Source of the DNA: Sipunculus nudus
Taxonomy: Eukaryota; Annelida; Sipuncula; Golfingiida; Sipunculidae
Direction: 5' to 3'
Assembly: GCA_026874595.1 (NCBI GenBank)
Contig: CM049316.1
Coordinates: 59,529,676-59,593,675 of the forward strand
Length of the DNA: 64,000 nt
The notes beneath the pieces were generated by a model. It saw nothing but the letters and a program-made list of their open reading frames with translations, was not told where the DNA came from and did not search any database. The translations under genes and the position numbers were made by a program. Shown piece by piece: positions 12,291 to 23,469 of this stretch; the stretch's first letter is position 1; each line of letters begins with the position of its first letter.

Positions 12291-13330
12291 TCTTCAATTG
12301 TCTCTCGATTTTTCGGTCCAAGGTTTTCCAAAATAGGAATGGGCTCTTATCAATGAAGTGAATTTGAAACTAGAATTGTAAAATGCTTCATTTGAATGAT
12401 TTCCCCTTACATCAAAACCATTGACTAGCAAAATTTTGCGTTCTAGAGAATACAGAATGTCTTGCATTTCCTAATGAATTTCTGACATCTGAGAAGATAA
12501 ACTGACATGATAACCCCAAAGTTTCTTGATAGGTCGAAAATGTGTAGGTTACTTAATCAAACTCCGATTGTAGTTCCTTTTTTTCTTAGTGTCAGAAATT
12601 TGAAGGGGCCAATCACCTATAAAGCATGTTGAATTATCATAAAAAATAGTTTCTTCACTTAAAATAAACTTGTACCTGTCAAAATATTGCCTTGAAACCG
12701 TTTGCTTACTCCGGTAAACGAGTGTTGAAACAGTTGACGGGCACAATCACACGTGTCAACATAAAGACAGCGCGTGGGACTCGGTGCATCGCTGAGCAAA
12801 ACACCTGCCAATCATGAGGTGCTCTGACTGACTAGGCATAAAAAATGTAATACATGTTCCCGCTGGCTGAGACATCGCGTGCTTTGGCTAACAATCGGAC
12901 CCCCGGTCACGCGGCCTTTTAATGGCAATCAAACACACATGGACTGTGTTTACAAACACACAGAGCCATAACAAGGTATTGAACAGCCGTTTGCAAGGTA
13001 CTGAGACTGCTGGGATGGTTTCTTGGAAACTTTTGTTTGAAGCAAAACTGGACTGATAGTGTGAAAGAACAGGCATAATATCGCGCCTGATTATGTCCCT
13101 TTAGGTTTGGAATTCTTTAAAACAACCTTTCATAAGGACAGAAATATTGTTGTGAGAAGTGTTTGGATATTCCATTTCAACAGTTCCTCTGAACTGTTGA
13201 ATATGTATGGATAAATATAGACGAATGATAGATCAATAGCATGTACATATTTTGGGTCAGATAACGGTGAAGGTCCCATGCTTCAAATAGAAAAAAAATT
13301 GCAAATTAGGCTGTTACAACTCCAGGGAGT
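12290..13330 (-). pseudogene. Decayed LRR ectodomain exon remnant (block I)
   Basis: On the minus strand, segments around 12.48-12.60 and 13.14-13.32 kb align by eye with the LRR core of the intact exon: words corresponding to the NLIMLDVSRN, LRNNSIT and SMG.SPFADL regions are recognisable. The frame is broken by stops and indels, and about 0.5 kb of unrelated sequence separates the two parts. The block II copy (25.14-26.2 kb) shares this interruption, so the decay predates the block duplication. Confidence 0.65.
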
Positions 13331-13558
13331 GCTTGAAGGAGCTCTTTAGTAAAGTGTGAGAAAGAATGTACAGCGTTGTTTTCTACTTGGTGTATCATGA
13401 AACATGAACTAATTAACAGCCCTGCTAAGAATGTGACAGCCGAAATAAACGATCATATTTTGCCACCATCATTTTTATAATAAAGCACATGGGAGCGGAA
13501 CAGTTGTCAAGGCTGCTGAAAACTGAGTTTTCTGTATAATAACTTAAAAGAAAGGAAA

Positions 13559-13790
13559 GGAAATATATTTCATAACCACATATATTTATTAGGAACTAAT
13601 ACTTCTGAACAAATAAAATTCTTCCATAGGATCAACACACTTAAACATTAGGTAATTTGGTTGTCTGTGGATATATTTCATAACCACAAATATTTATTAG
13701 GATTTAATACTTCTGAACAAATATAATTCTTCTATAGGACCCACTCACTTATACATTAGATAATTGGGTTGTCAGTGGATATAAACATAT
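13559..13790. repeat. ~115-bp tandem doublet
   Basis: Two tandem copies of a unit beginning ATATATTTCATAACCACA and containing TACTTCTGAACAAATA. Block II has the same doublet at ~26.39-26.62 kb. The left breakpoint of the 3,131-bp duplication lies inside the second copy. Confidence 0.75.
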
Positions 13791-16700
13791 GATAAAATAA
13801 TGCCGGGTTCTTTACTTTTTTTCACAAGAAAAAAAGGTACGTTCATCAGGATGCATTTGGCAATATGGGCTACATTATCTTACAATTATACAATAATACA
13901 ATTAACCCAGACTTAGATCCAAATAGGAAACAAATTAATATACCAGGAGGTTTATGTGCATGTTGACATCACTTTATGATATCAGTTGATTAGGTGATAT
14001 ATCGGTGCATATTATTTACTCGATCTCAGTAACTATTCTTGCTACATGAATTTACTTTAATATGCAGTACTGAGGGACATGCTTATTATCATGTGTAGAG
14101 ACGTTACATTTTAATCTTTAAATACATGAAACATATGTTGCCAAGTGGATATTTGTTTCAATATTTGACTTTTAGCCAGCGATCATATAGGCTAGTTTAT
14201 AAAACAATGAATTTTAGCCGAGTGACCTTAACAGAGAGGCCCACATGTTTATTCACTTGTCCCTGTAACTTTTATCAATTTATCAGGACAGATTTCGACA
14301 CCTTCTTTTCATTTTTACCAATTTTATTTAATATTTCTTGAGATTCCCTAATTAGAGTGCCGGTATATTATGAGAGAATTAATAATAGTCCTGAAATTTT
14401 GCACGTATTTTTATCAAGGACAGTTTCATCAGTTAAACTTGGCTGTCGATGTCACCTACACATCCCTCTTACTTATATCTTTGAAATTGCTAGATAACAG
14501 CAAATGTACCAGTTTGTCAGCAACTTAGTGGATTACCCTGAGAGATATACTTTCCCCTTTGAAGCGGCATCGCCAGGTCCCGGCAGTGACGGTCGTTGTA
14601 CTTTGAGCAAAACTTGAGCATCAATTTGTACTCATTCCGAGTAAAAATACCCTCAGCATAGGGAGCTTGTTTAAACAAGACGGGGCCAGTTTTCCTGTGA
14701 TGACTAACATGGTTTCTTGACCAAAGCATTAGTACTTATCACACCTGCACTGACAGATGAACTGTGGGGAGGGCCTTCTGGTAATTATTTTGACCCGAGC
14801 CGGGAAAACCCCGTTAATTAGCTTACCAAAAACAGTCATGGGCCGTGAGCGTGGATAATGAGGCGATAAGCAGATACTAATAACTTTGTGTAATAGAGAA
14901 TTGATAATTATTTTGTCGTTTATATCAAATTATTACTATATGCCCCATCGCGAAAATTAAACCCCGTGATATCATGAAAAAATGCCTGAGCGCGAAAACT
15001 TAGCCCCGTAAATTCAAAGCCAACCGCTGTATATTTAATGAACATGTTAAGTTTCGTTTGATCCACTGAGTTAAATCATCCAAGATAAATATGTACTCCT
15101 TTGCCCATCGTCCTCAAAGTTTGTAGTCAGGCTTTATCTTGTGTGTCTGCATGAATACTGGCAGAATGCTTTACTACGAAAACATTCTCGCTTCATCGTC
15201 AAACCATTACTATTGTCATGATGTTCCGTTTAACCCCTACAATAATGCGTTTATTTACCCCTTCTCTCATGTGAGTAAGCATCCATTTGTTTCTATGAGT
15301 AAAGCAGCCTCGTGGATGATGTCCCACTTTTTGTAAGCCATATGGTTTGATGAAAATCAGGCTTGTTAAGTTATACTTTGTTCTCTGTTCATGGTTCTAT
15401 TCTCAATATAATTACTCCGTCAGACAAGTTTCCATATGTCAGCCTGCATAATATTAGTAATACCACAAAGAAAATATAATTCTTTACCTTTATATATTTT
15501 ATACCTATTTATTAATGATGGAGCTGGCAACCAGAGCTTTACGAATAAACTATGAAACTTCAGTGTATCGCAGGGCATAATTCTTTGTGTAATTGAAACA
15601 GTTCCCAAATCATAAAAGGACCTTAATGATCAAGGTAGGAATCCAAAGATGAAACATACAGAACATATAGGATTTCTGATCGGTAAAATATATATAGATA
15701 AAGATTAGATTTATTAACAGGAGATATCTGAATGCAATACTTTTTCTTTTAATAATAGAATACTAAGGAATTCGGATTAAGAAAGGAGACACCAAATATT
15801 ATATAGTTGCCTTTCCCTTAATGCCTAATTGACCACCTGACTGTTTGTACTGTGAGGAATATTCATGCAGCTTTCATTCGTAGTTTGTTTTATATAACCC
15901 GATTATTTTATGATTATACTTACGAGGTTTAATGGTTCCATTTGAACTAAAAGCGAGACAATCAGAACCGTCGTAAACGGTAGTTTTCCTGCATTTAAGT
16001 TCAAAGAGCTTTGAATCATTAGCAACTTCCACAATAATTTGTTGGCGCAGGTTCCCTAAGAACCGAGCTTTCATCGAAGAAGTGTCGTTAGGACAAGAAG
16101 TATAATATGGTTTGTTTTGGTAATTGGTCTTAATGTCAGTGTGTTCGATTGTAGAATTGATGCAGTTTCGCGAAAACATCATATGTGTGTCTTCTTGTGT
16201 TAGCACGTGAGAAGGAGCACTGACCTTTTTCCCCCAAAGCCAGAATCCAACGGAGATGTTTAAACCATTTCCGCAAACACAATATATATTTTCTAATAAC
16301 CCGGCTTCTTCAACAATACACGACACCTCGCCAAAGCCCCTTTCACGTAAATCTATGGATAGAGCTTGAATGGTTTCAGGCAGTAAAAGATCATAGGTTA
16401 TACAGTATAGGCTGTTTCAAGAGATGTTGAAAACTTTTCAATGTTTCAAATGAACAAATAAACTGCTTGTCATGTGGTTTATCATATTTCTTGAGACGTC
16501 CAACATGATAAGATTGCCCAATCCAGTGAAGTACTCTGGTTTTAGTTCTGTTATAGACTTATTTCTCAGTGTTAGAAATTTAAGGCTTGGTATTCCTGCG
16601 AAGGAACCATTCATGAGGACAGAAATATTGTTGTTAGAAATGTTCAGAAGTTCAATCACTAAAGATCCTCTGAATTGTTGAACATTTATGGATGAAAGGT

Positions 16701-16849
16701 AGTTGAAGGATAGGTCAATGGCACGCATATATTGTAGATCCGCGAACGGGGAAAGTCCCATGCTTCTTATTGAACAGTTGGTCAGTGTGAGGGATGTTAG
16801 TCCTTGAGCAAGTTCAAAAATTGAAGTGTTAAGATGAATGAATGAGATC
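13718..16849. repeat. 3,131-bp tandem duplication, unit 1
   Basis: This unit is nearly identical to 16850-19980, with a constant offset of 3,131 bases and only scattered substitutions and one-base indels. Examples are GACAGATTT/GACAGGTTT near 14290/17421 and CTGACC/CCGACC near 16222/19353. The junction between units reads GAGATCA then AATATAATTC, joining the interior of the LRR exon to the interior of the 115-bp repeat with only CA/CAA in common. It is a very recent duplication. Confidence 0.95.
15924..16849 (-). pseudogene. LRR ectodomain exon copy 1, N-terminally truncated
   Basis: This copy of the ectodomain exon is cut at codon ~34 by the tandem-duplication junction, so it has no start codon or signal peptide. 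Its frame matches copy 2 and the intact block II exon. It carries two TGA stops: one at 16438-16440 (Leu171 in the intact protein) and one ten nucleotides-class positions downstream at the Trp178 codon, shared with copy 2. Downstream of the stops the frame stays open through the Cys-rich region to a GTAAGT donor after 15924. It cannot encode a secreted or membrane protein by itself. Confidence 0.85.
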
Positions 16850-19800
16850 AAATATAATTCTTCTATAGGACCAACTCACTTATACATTAGATAATTGGGT
16901 TGTCAGTGGATATAAACATATGATAAAATAATGCCGGGTTCTTTACTTTTTTTCACAAGAAAAAAGGTACGTTCATCAGGATGCATTTGGCAATATGGGC
17001 TACATTATCTTACAATTATACAATTATACAATTAACCCAGACTTAGATCCAAATAGGAAACAAATTAATATACCAGGAGGTTTATGTGCATGTTGACATC
17101 ACTTTATGATATCAGTTGATTAGGTGATATATCGGTGCATATTATTTACTCGATCTCAGTAACTATTCTTGCTACATGAATTTACTTTAATATGCAGTAC
17201 TGAGGGACATGCTTATTATCATGTGTAGAGACGTTACATTTTAATCTTTAAATACATGAAACATATGTTGCCAAGTGGATATTTGTTTCAATATTTGACT
17301 TTTAGCCAGCGATCATATAGGCTAGTTTATAAAACAATGAATTTTAGCCGAGTGACCTTAACAGAGAGGCCCACATGTTTATTCACTTGTCCCTGTAACT
17401 TTTATCAATTTATCAGGACAGGTTTCGACACCTTCTTTTCATTTTTACCAATTTTATTTAATATTTCTTGAGATTCCCTAATTAGAGTGCCGGTATATTA
17501 TGAGAGAATTAATAGATAGTCCTGAAATTTTGCACGTATTTTTATCAAGGACAGTTTCATCAGTTAAACTTGGCTGTCGATGTCACCTACACATTCCTCT
17601 TACTTATATCTTTGAAATTGCTAGATAACAGCAGATGTACCAGTTTTTCAGCAACTTAGTGGATTACCCTGAGAGATATACTTTCCCCTTTGAAGCGGCA
17701 TCGCCAGGTCCCGGCAGTGACGGTCGTTGTACTTTGAGCAAAACTTGAGCATCAATTTGTACTCATTCCAAGTAAAAATACCCTCAGCATAGGGAGCTTG
17801 TTTAAACAAGACGGGGCCAGTTTTCCTGTGATGACTAACATGGTTTCTTGACCAAAGCATTAGTACTTATCACACCTGCACTGACAGATGAACTGTGGGG
17901 AGGGCCTTCTGGTAATTATTTTGACCCGAGCCGGGAAAACCCCGTTAATTAGCTTACCAAAAACAGTCATGGGCCGTGAGCGTGGATAATGAGGCGATAA
18001 GCAGATACTAATAACTTTGTGTAATAGAGAATTGATAATTATTTTGTCGTTTATATCAAATTATTACTATATGCCCCATCGCGAAAATTAAACCCCGTGA
18101 TATCATGAAAAAATGCCTGAGCGCGAAAACTTAGCCCCGTAAATTCAAAGCCAACCGCTGTATATTTAATGAACATGTTAAGTTTTGTTTGATCCACTGA
18201 GTTAAATCATCCAAGATAAATATGTAGTCCTTTGCCCATCGTCCTCAAAGTTTGTAGTCAGGCTTTATCTTGTGTGTCTGCATGAATACTGGCAGAATGC
18301 TTTACTACGAAAACATTCTCGCTTCATCATCAAACCATTACTATTGTCATGATGTTCCATTTACCCCCTACAATAATGCGTTTATTTACCCCTTCTCTCA
18401 TGTGAGTAAGCATCCATTTGTTTCTATGAGTAAAGCAGCCTCGTGGATGATGTCCCACTTTTTGTAAGCCATATGGTTTGATGAAAATCAGGCTTGTTAA
18501 GTTATACTTTGTTCTCTGTTCATGGTTCTATTCTCAATATAATTACTCCGTCAGACAAGTTTCCATATGTCAGCCTGCATAATATTAGTAATACCACAAA
18601 GCAAATATAATTCTTTACCTTTATATATTTTATACCTATTTATTAATGATGGAGCTGGCAACCAGAGCTTTACGAATAAACTATGAAACTTCAGTGTATC
18701 GCAGGGCATAATTCTTTGTGTAATTGAAACAATTCCCAAATCATAAAAGGACCTTAATGATCAAGGCAGGAATCCAAAGATGAAACATACAGAACATATA
18801 GGATTTCTGATCGGTAAAATATATATAGATAAAGATTAGATTTATTAACAGGAGATATCTGAATGCAATACTTTTTCTTTTAATAATAGAATACTAAGGA
18901 ATTCGGATTAAGAAAGGAGACACCAAATATTATATAGTTGCCTTTCCCTTAATGCCTAATTGACCACCTGACTGTTTGTACTGTGAGGAATATTCATGCA
19001 GCTTTCATTCGTAGTTTGTTTTATATAACCCGATTATTTTATGATTATACTTACGAGGTTTAATGGTTCCATTTGAACTAAAAGCGAGACAATCAGAACC
19101 GTCGTAAACGGTAGTTTTCCTGCATTTAAGTTCAAAGAGCTTTGAATCATTAGCAACTTCCACAATAATTTGTTGGCGCAGGTTCCCTAAGAACCGAGCT
19201 TTCATCGAAGAAGTGTCGTTAGGACAAGAAGTATAATATGGTTTGTTTTGGTAATTGGTCTTAATGTCAGTGTGTTCGATTGTAGAATTGATGCAGTTTC
19301 GCGAAAACATCATATGTGTGTCTTCTTGTGTTAGCACGTGAGAAGGAGCACCGACCTTTTTCCCCCAAAGCCAGAATCCAACGGAGATGTTTAAACCATT
19401 TCCGCAAACACAATATATATTTTCTAATAACCCGGCTTCTTCAACAATACACGACACCTCGCCAAAGCCCCTTTCACGTAAATCTATGGATAGAGCTTGA
19501 ATGGTTTCAGGCAGTAAAAGATCATAGGTTATACAGTATAGGCTGTTTCAAGAGATGTTGAAAACTTTTAAATGTTTCAAATGAACAAATAAACTGCTTG
19601 TCATGTGGTTTATCATATTTCTTGAGACGTCCAACATGATAAGATTGCCCAATCCAGTGAAGTACTCTGGTTTTAGTTCTGTTATAGACTTATTTCTCAG
19701 TGTCAGAAATTTAAGGCTTGGTATTCCTGCGAAGGAACCATTCATGAGGACAGAAATATTGTTGTTAGAAATGTTCAGAAGTTCAATCACTAAAGATCCT

Positions 19801-19980
19801 CTGAATTGTTGAACATTTATGGATGAAAGGTAGTTGAAGGATAAGTCAATGGCACGCATATATTGTAGATCCGCGAACGGGGAAAGTCCCATGCTTCTTA
19901 TTGAACAGTTGGTCAGTGTGAGGGATGTTAGTCCTTGAGCAAGTTCAAAAATTGAAGTGTTAAGATGAATGAATGAGATC
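16850..19980. repeat. 3,131-bp tandem duplication, unit 2
   Basis: Second unit of the tandem pair. Its right edge runs on into the rest of LRR exon 1, showing that this unit keeps the ancestral right flank while unit 1 keeps the ancestral left flank. Confidence 0.95.
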
Positions 19981-20081
19981 ACCCTATCCGTGTCCCTTGG
20001 ATATCCATTTGGACACGAACAGTTTATGAGACCCGTCACCACTGCAATGACACAGAGGACCATTTCAGATCTTGTAGCCAT
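19055..20081 (-). pseudogene. LRR ectodomain exon copy 2 with one TGA stop
   Basis: This exon is the same length (1,027 nt) as the intact block II exon, with no indels. It starts at ATG 20081 (MATRSEMVLCVIAVVTGL, a signal peptide), runs through six LRRs and a Cys-rich region, and ends at a GTAAGT donor in phase 1. The only lesion I see is TGA at 19548-19550, replacing the TGG for Trp178 in FNIS-W-NSLYC. The 164 codons after it remain open and conserved. As written it would give a 177-residue truncated secreted LRR protein. The partner tail exon would be 7184-7575. It could be a recent pseudogene, a null allele, or less likely a recoded stop. Confidence 0.8.
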
Positions 20082-20380
20082 GGCTAACCAAATGTTAAAA
20101 AATAGGTTTCAGTGAGACTGGATTTAGAGTTCCCTGGGTGGCTGAATATAGGGCTATAACAAGGAAGAGTCATAAGCTTAAATAAATACGCAAAACATCC
20201 TGAAACACAATTTACTGATTAACTATTGGTATGCCGTTTTACAGACGTGTTACATTATATATTATATTTATATACGTTACTGTGTAATTATATCTCGGTT
20301 CTTCAGTTAATTATCTTATCACTATTGTAGTGTTAACTTGTCATGCTGTAGGAATGTTTGCCTATGTCATGGTAATGTAT

Positions 20381-20577
20381 GGTGGCTGATTTAGGATTTC
20401 AATAACATTTCGAGATCTCGAGATAATATTTGAAAAACTCGAAATAACATATCGAGGTCTCGACATAAATTATCATAAAAAAATATTTTGCTGCAGAACT
20501 CGACATCTGGAGATCTGAAGATGACATCTCGATATCTCGAGGTACATATTATTTTTCTGTGTCCTAAATCAGCTACC
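20381..20577. mobile_element. 197-bp MITE-like element with CTCGAG palindromes
   Basis: Ends GGTGGCTGATTTAGGA and TCCTAAATCAGCTACC are inverted copies. The interior has several palindromic words (GAGATCTCGAGATA, GATATCTCGAGG). Block II lacks it at the homologous position (~29.69 kb), so it inserted after the block duplication. TAATGT occurs close to both ends but a clean target duplication is not evident. Confidence 0.65.
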
Positions 20578-20734
20578 GTAGTAATGTCTCTTTTATAAAA
20601 CGAGACGAAGCAATTATCTATGAAATTAACTGAGGTATTAAGTTCAGAGAACCCTGACTGCTCTCTTACATTCATTGACTGCCTTAGCTAAATTGCAAGA
20701 CAGAATAATGAAACTAATGTTTTATTTATAATGT

Positions 20735-20998
20735 ACACATTTATATCTTTGATAATACCAGCGTCCTTTACCTCTGGGCCGGTAAAGCGACCACCGGAGG
20801 ACTACTATATCAGTCAGGGTCGACTTCGGTATTTTTTTCTGCTGAGATAACAAAGTTTCTTTCAGAATACAAACAGGGTTTGCTATGTCGGAACTTGAAA
20901 AACTGACCGGACAATTAGAGAAAACCTTGGTCTTATGGGATGTGACCCAAGATACAAGGACTCTTGTAAACATTGCATTGATCATGTTAAACTTTCCT
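20735..20998 (-). pseudogene. ECI-like exon 4 fragment with upstream intron
   Basis: The minus strand reads KIPKSTLTDIVVL followed, after a one-base frameshift, by GGRFTGPEVKDAGIIKD, the start of the ECI-like terminal exon. Upstream sequence to ~20998 matches the intron 5' of exon 4 in the copy at 49.1-49.25 kb (shared TGACCCAAGATAC). The fragment stops in mid-exon at ~20740, just where block I homology ends. It marks a rearrangement joining the ECI and LRR regions. Confidence 0.75.
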
Positions 20999-21019
20999 GA
21001 GCGTAACGTTTACTTTTAA

Positions 21020-21620
21020 TGCAGTGAAATTATTCAGAATCGTGCTTTTCAAGTTACATTACATTTCCATGTATTGGTATCGTAAGAAGTACACAAACTT
21101 AGTAAGACTACTTGATAATTCAAAAAGGACTGCTGATCAGAAACTCCAGATATCAATATTGGATTCACCCTTACCTTCTTCTGATGAGACTAATTTATCG
21201 TATATCAAGCTATCTTTCCTTAGCATCTGGGATTGCTCCTTATCTATGTCTACTAACAATATGGTACAACAGAAAACAAAACAGTGCTGCCCGAGTTATA
21301 ACCAAAATCTACGACAGAAATGTAAATTCGATGTTGCTAGTAAGTGAACTGGGATGGATGAATGTACATCAACGATATATAAATTCTATTGCAGTGCTGA
21401 TGTATAAATGTGTTTGCTTAATGCTTCCATGTCCACAAGGGGATAGTTTTCATTCTGTTAATGAAGCTCACAATCATGAGACTCGAGCGGCTGTGAGTGA
21501 TAATTTAGTCGTTCCTAAACCTAAACTAACTATTAGAAAATGTCTTCATTATTTGCTTGGCCAAATAGTTTATCCCGTACACCTAGATCCGCCACATCAA
21601 TTAACAATTAATTAGGGTTT
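21020..21620 (+). mobile_element. LINE ORF2 C-terminal fragment (block II side)
   Basis: Two overlapping + frames carry the end of a CR1/Jockey-type reverse transcriptase ORF: YWYRKKYTNLVRLLDNS is weak, but QNSAARVITKIYDRN, LLVSELGWMNVHQRY, SIAVLMYKC and TRAAVSDNLVVPKPK are the usual closing blocks (Q..AAR.IT, LGW..V..R, Y K C, TR.A..DL.VP). It is frameshifted near 21.1-21.3 kb and lacks the catalytic core. It is a dead 5'-truncated copy. Confidence 0.75.
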
Positions 21621-22340
21621 CCGTTAATTTTGACATGTGTACAATAAACGAATCACACAAGATATTATTATGTATTTATCATTCATATATGCCCTTAAAC
21701 GCTTCCCGAAAGTATTATTTTATTCGACCGGTCTTAATATTTTGCATGTCTGATACATAAAGATCTATCAATGTTTTAATGGCATACTAGTATATACAAT
21801 ATAAGCAATCTTTTTCTTATATTGAATACATGCATGCTATTATTAGGAGAGCAGGGCACAAATGTAAATGCGGTTTTATTGATGGCGAAATTCATCGATC
21901 GTGCGCACTCTGTACGAGATAAGTTGCGATAAATGAATGATATTATAAACGTGTGAAGGACGTCTGACTCTTCACTGTTCATTTTCATCATTTTAGTTAA
22001 AAATAAAGATGATTCTTAATAATATATCGACAAAAAATTACAATTCATTTATATCGGTAATATTCATTGAGAGCTTAATAAGCATACCGTATATTGCTTT
22101 CAGGTGGTGTATGTACACGATAAGTATATATAGATTGAAATAATCGGAAAATCATTTATTGGTTACTTTATAAGCCAGTGTAACTTTTATACGTCTGCAA
22201 CTGAAAGGATGCAGAACTCTCTTTTAAACTCATATAAACAAGGTTTATCAATTAATATCGTTCTCTTTTGCCTGCTGGCAGTCCATTCTGAATTTTATTG
22301 TAGAGGCACGTGATTCTGTCTCGTAGAAAATATACATATA

Positions 22341-22346
22341 TTTATT
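22341..22346 (-). promoter_or_regulatory. Polyadenylation signal AATAAA of LRR receptor gene
   Basis: AATAAA on the minus strand about 30 nt downstream of the TAA stop at 22375-22377. Position is conserved in block I. Confidence 0.65.
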
Positions 22347-22374
22347 TGCACCATTCACGTGACAGTACATCCGG

Positions 22375-22775
22375 TTAATGATCAGATGGATTCAATAAAT
22401 TATTTGATGAAATTGTACTTGATGACGATACTGAGGCATTCGTTGTTGCTGTCGGAAGTGTTGCGTAGATGTGTGACGTCCTATCCGTGTCCGAAGTCAC
22501 ACTGCTGTTACCTCCCTCAGTGCTTTGACTTGGTGGAGCGGGCAGGGCTCGTTGCCGTTGTGATCGGATCCCAAGTGGAACATCGAAATCAGAATCATGT
22601 CTGCGTAATATTAACACGTGTACGAACAGTGTGATCAACAAAGAAACAGAGAATACCGTGGCGGAGATGCTTATAGAAAGTTCAAATAAAAAGGGCCACT
22701 TTTTTTCATTGTGGTTATCGCTTTTTACAGCGCTTCCTCTTGTTCCACTTAAGGTTGGTTGTTCGGAATCTACGG
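22375..22775 (-). CDS. LRR transmembrane receptor, exon 2 (TM + tail), block II
   Basis: Terminal exon of the intact LRR receptor. The acceptor GCTTTATTTTAG precedes base 22775, and the exon opens in phase 1 to match the donor at 28318 (codon C|CC, Pro343). It encodes residues 343-475: a juxtamembrane linker, a single helix at about 376-399 (ISATVFSVSLLITLFVHVLI), basic stop-transfer RRH, and a ~75-residue tail. The tail has RALPAPP at 418-424, an RxLPxxP class I SH3-ligand pattern. It also has HIYATLP at 444-450, where Y446-A-T-L fits the YxxPhi sorting / single phosphotyrosine pattern but not a strict ITIM, because Tyr-2 is His. The end is Ser/Asn-rich. There is no TIR domain, so it is not a Toll-like receptor in the usual sense. 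Confidence 0.85.
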
Positions 22776-22917
22776 CTAAAATAAAGCATGAAACCACATT
22801 TGTGTCAGAAAATAAATTACAATAATGTCCATTTTTGAAACAGGTTTGGTGAAAGATATGGAATTTCATTTATTTTCTTAGGTATAAACACTTCTCCCAT
22901 GAACCTTCTAAGTTAGT

Positions 22918-23385
22918 TTATACACAGGCGATTGAATCCCTATAAATATGATATATATGGTTTGTCAAGTTATGTTTATCACGATAATAAAGTATTCTGA
23001 CGTGATTTTAGACCTGTGGTGTGAATTAATACGTCTCCTATTTTTTAAAGAAAAGGACGGCTGACAACTCCACCTCGTTGCTTGGTGAGCGATAACAGAG
23101 AAACCTACCGTTCCAGTCCGTAAAATTAAAACAAATCTAGCGTGACTAACATCATATTTGATTTCCCATGCAGGGATTCCCTCACTCAAGGAATGGCTGT
23201 GTACCAAGCAACGAGGCGGAGTAAGCAGCCTTCCTTTTCTTAAGAAAAGGGGGACGTATTCACGCCCGTAGGTTTGACAGCGCGTCAGAATACTTAAGAA
23301 TCATAATATATCTTGACAAACTATATATACCGGGTATATCATCTTTATAGGGCTTGTGTTTATTCAAGCGCCTGTAGTTTAAACT
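22918..23385. mobile_element. ~470-bp foldback element in block II
   Basis: Arms of about 210 bp are inverted: ACAGGCGATTGAATC at 22924 pairs with the inverted right end near 23375, and inner words TTGTCAAG, AGTATTCTGACG and CCTCGTTGCTTGGT recur symmetrically around ~23150. Block I has no equivalent, so it inserted after the block duplication. No coding capacity and no clear target duplication. Confidence 0.65.
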
Positions 23386-23469
23386 GGGTTATTTCGTTTA
23401 GATTGTGCAAATAGTGCCGGTGCACAAATATGTCCTTTCTAAACACACAGTATAGTCATACAATAGACA

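Larger units (their letters stand above)
6044..20740. repeat. Segmental duplication block I (paired with 21455-29854)
   Basis: Colinear homology to block II can be followed throughout. Anchor pairs are: LINE tail 6.1/21.48 kb; polyA region and exon 2 7.15-7.58/22.34-22.78; minisatellite 7.69-10.76/23.47-24.08; a spacer starting TTGAGTACCGAGAAAAACAT at ~10.79/24.10; decayed LRR exon 12.3-13.3/25.1-26.2; 115-bp doublet 13.56-13.79/26.39-26.62; LRR exon 1 19.06-20.08/28.32-29.34; and the 5' flank up to 20.74/29.85. Block I is longer because of minisatellite expansion, the 3,131-bp tandem duplication and two MITE-like insertions. Exact ends need an alignment. Confidence 0.85.

Noticed and set aside
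11962..12321. Conserved frames on both strands at 11.96-12.32 and 24.68-25.19 kb
   Set aside because: Conservation is at DNA level between recent duplicates, frame ends differ between copies, and no domain or splice context is visible.
14126..15608. Short frames repeated at 14126/17256, 14517/17648, 15139/18270 and 15420/18551
   Set aside because: They recur only because the 3,131-bp segment is duplicated; block II copies are disrupted, and there is no recognisable domain.
16472..16681. Plus-strand frames antisense to the LRR exons (also 19603, 28866)
   Set aside because: Shadow frames of the minus-strand LRR coding sequence.
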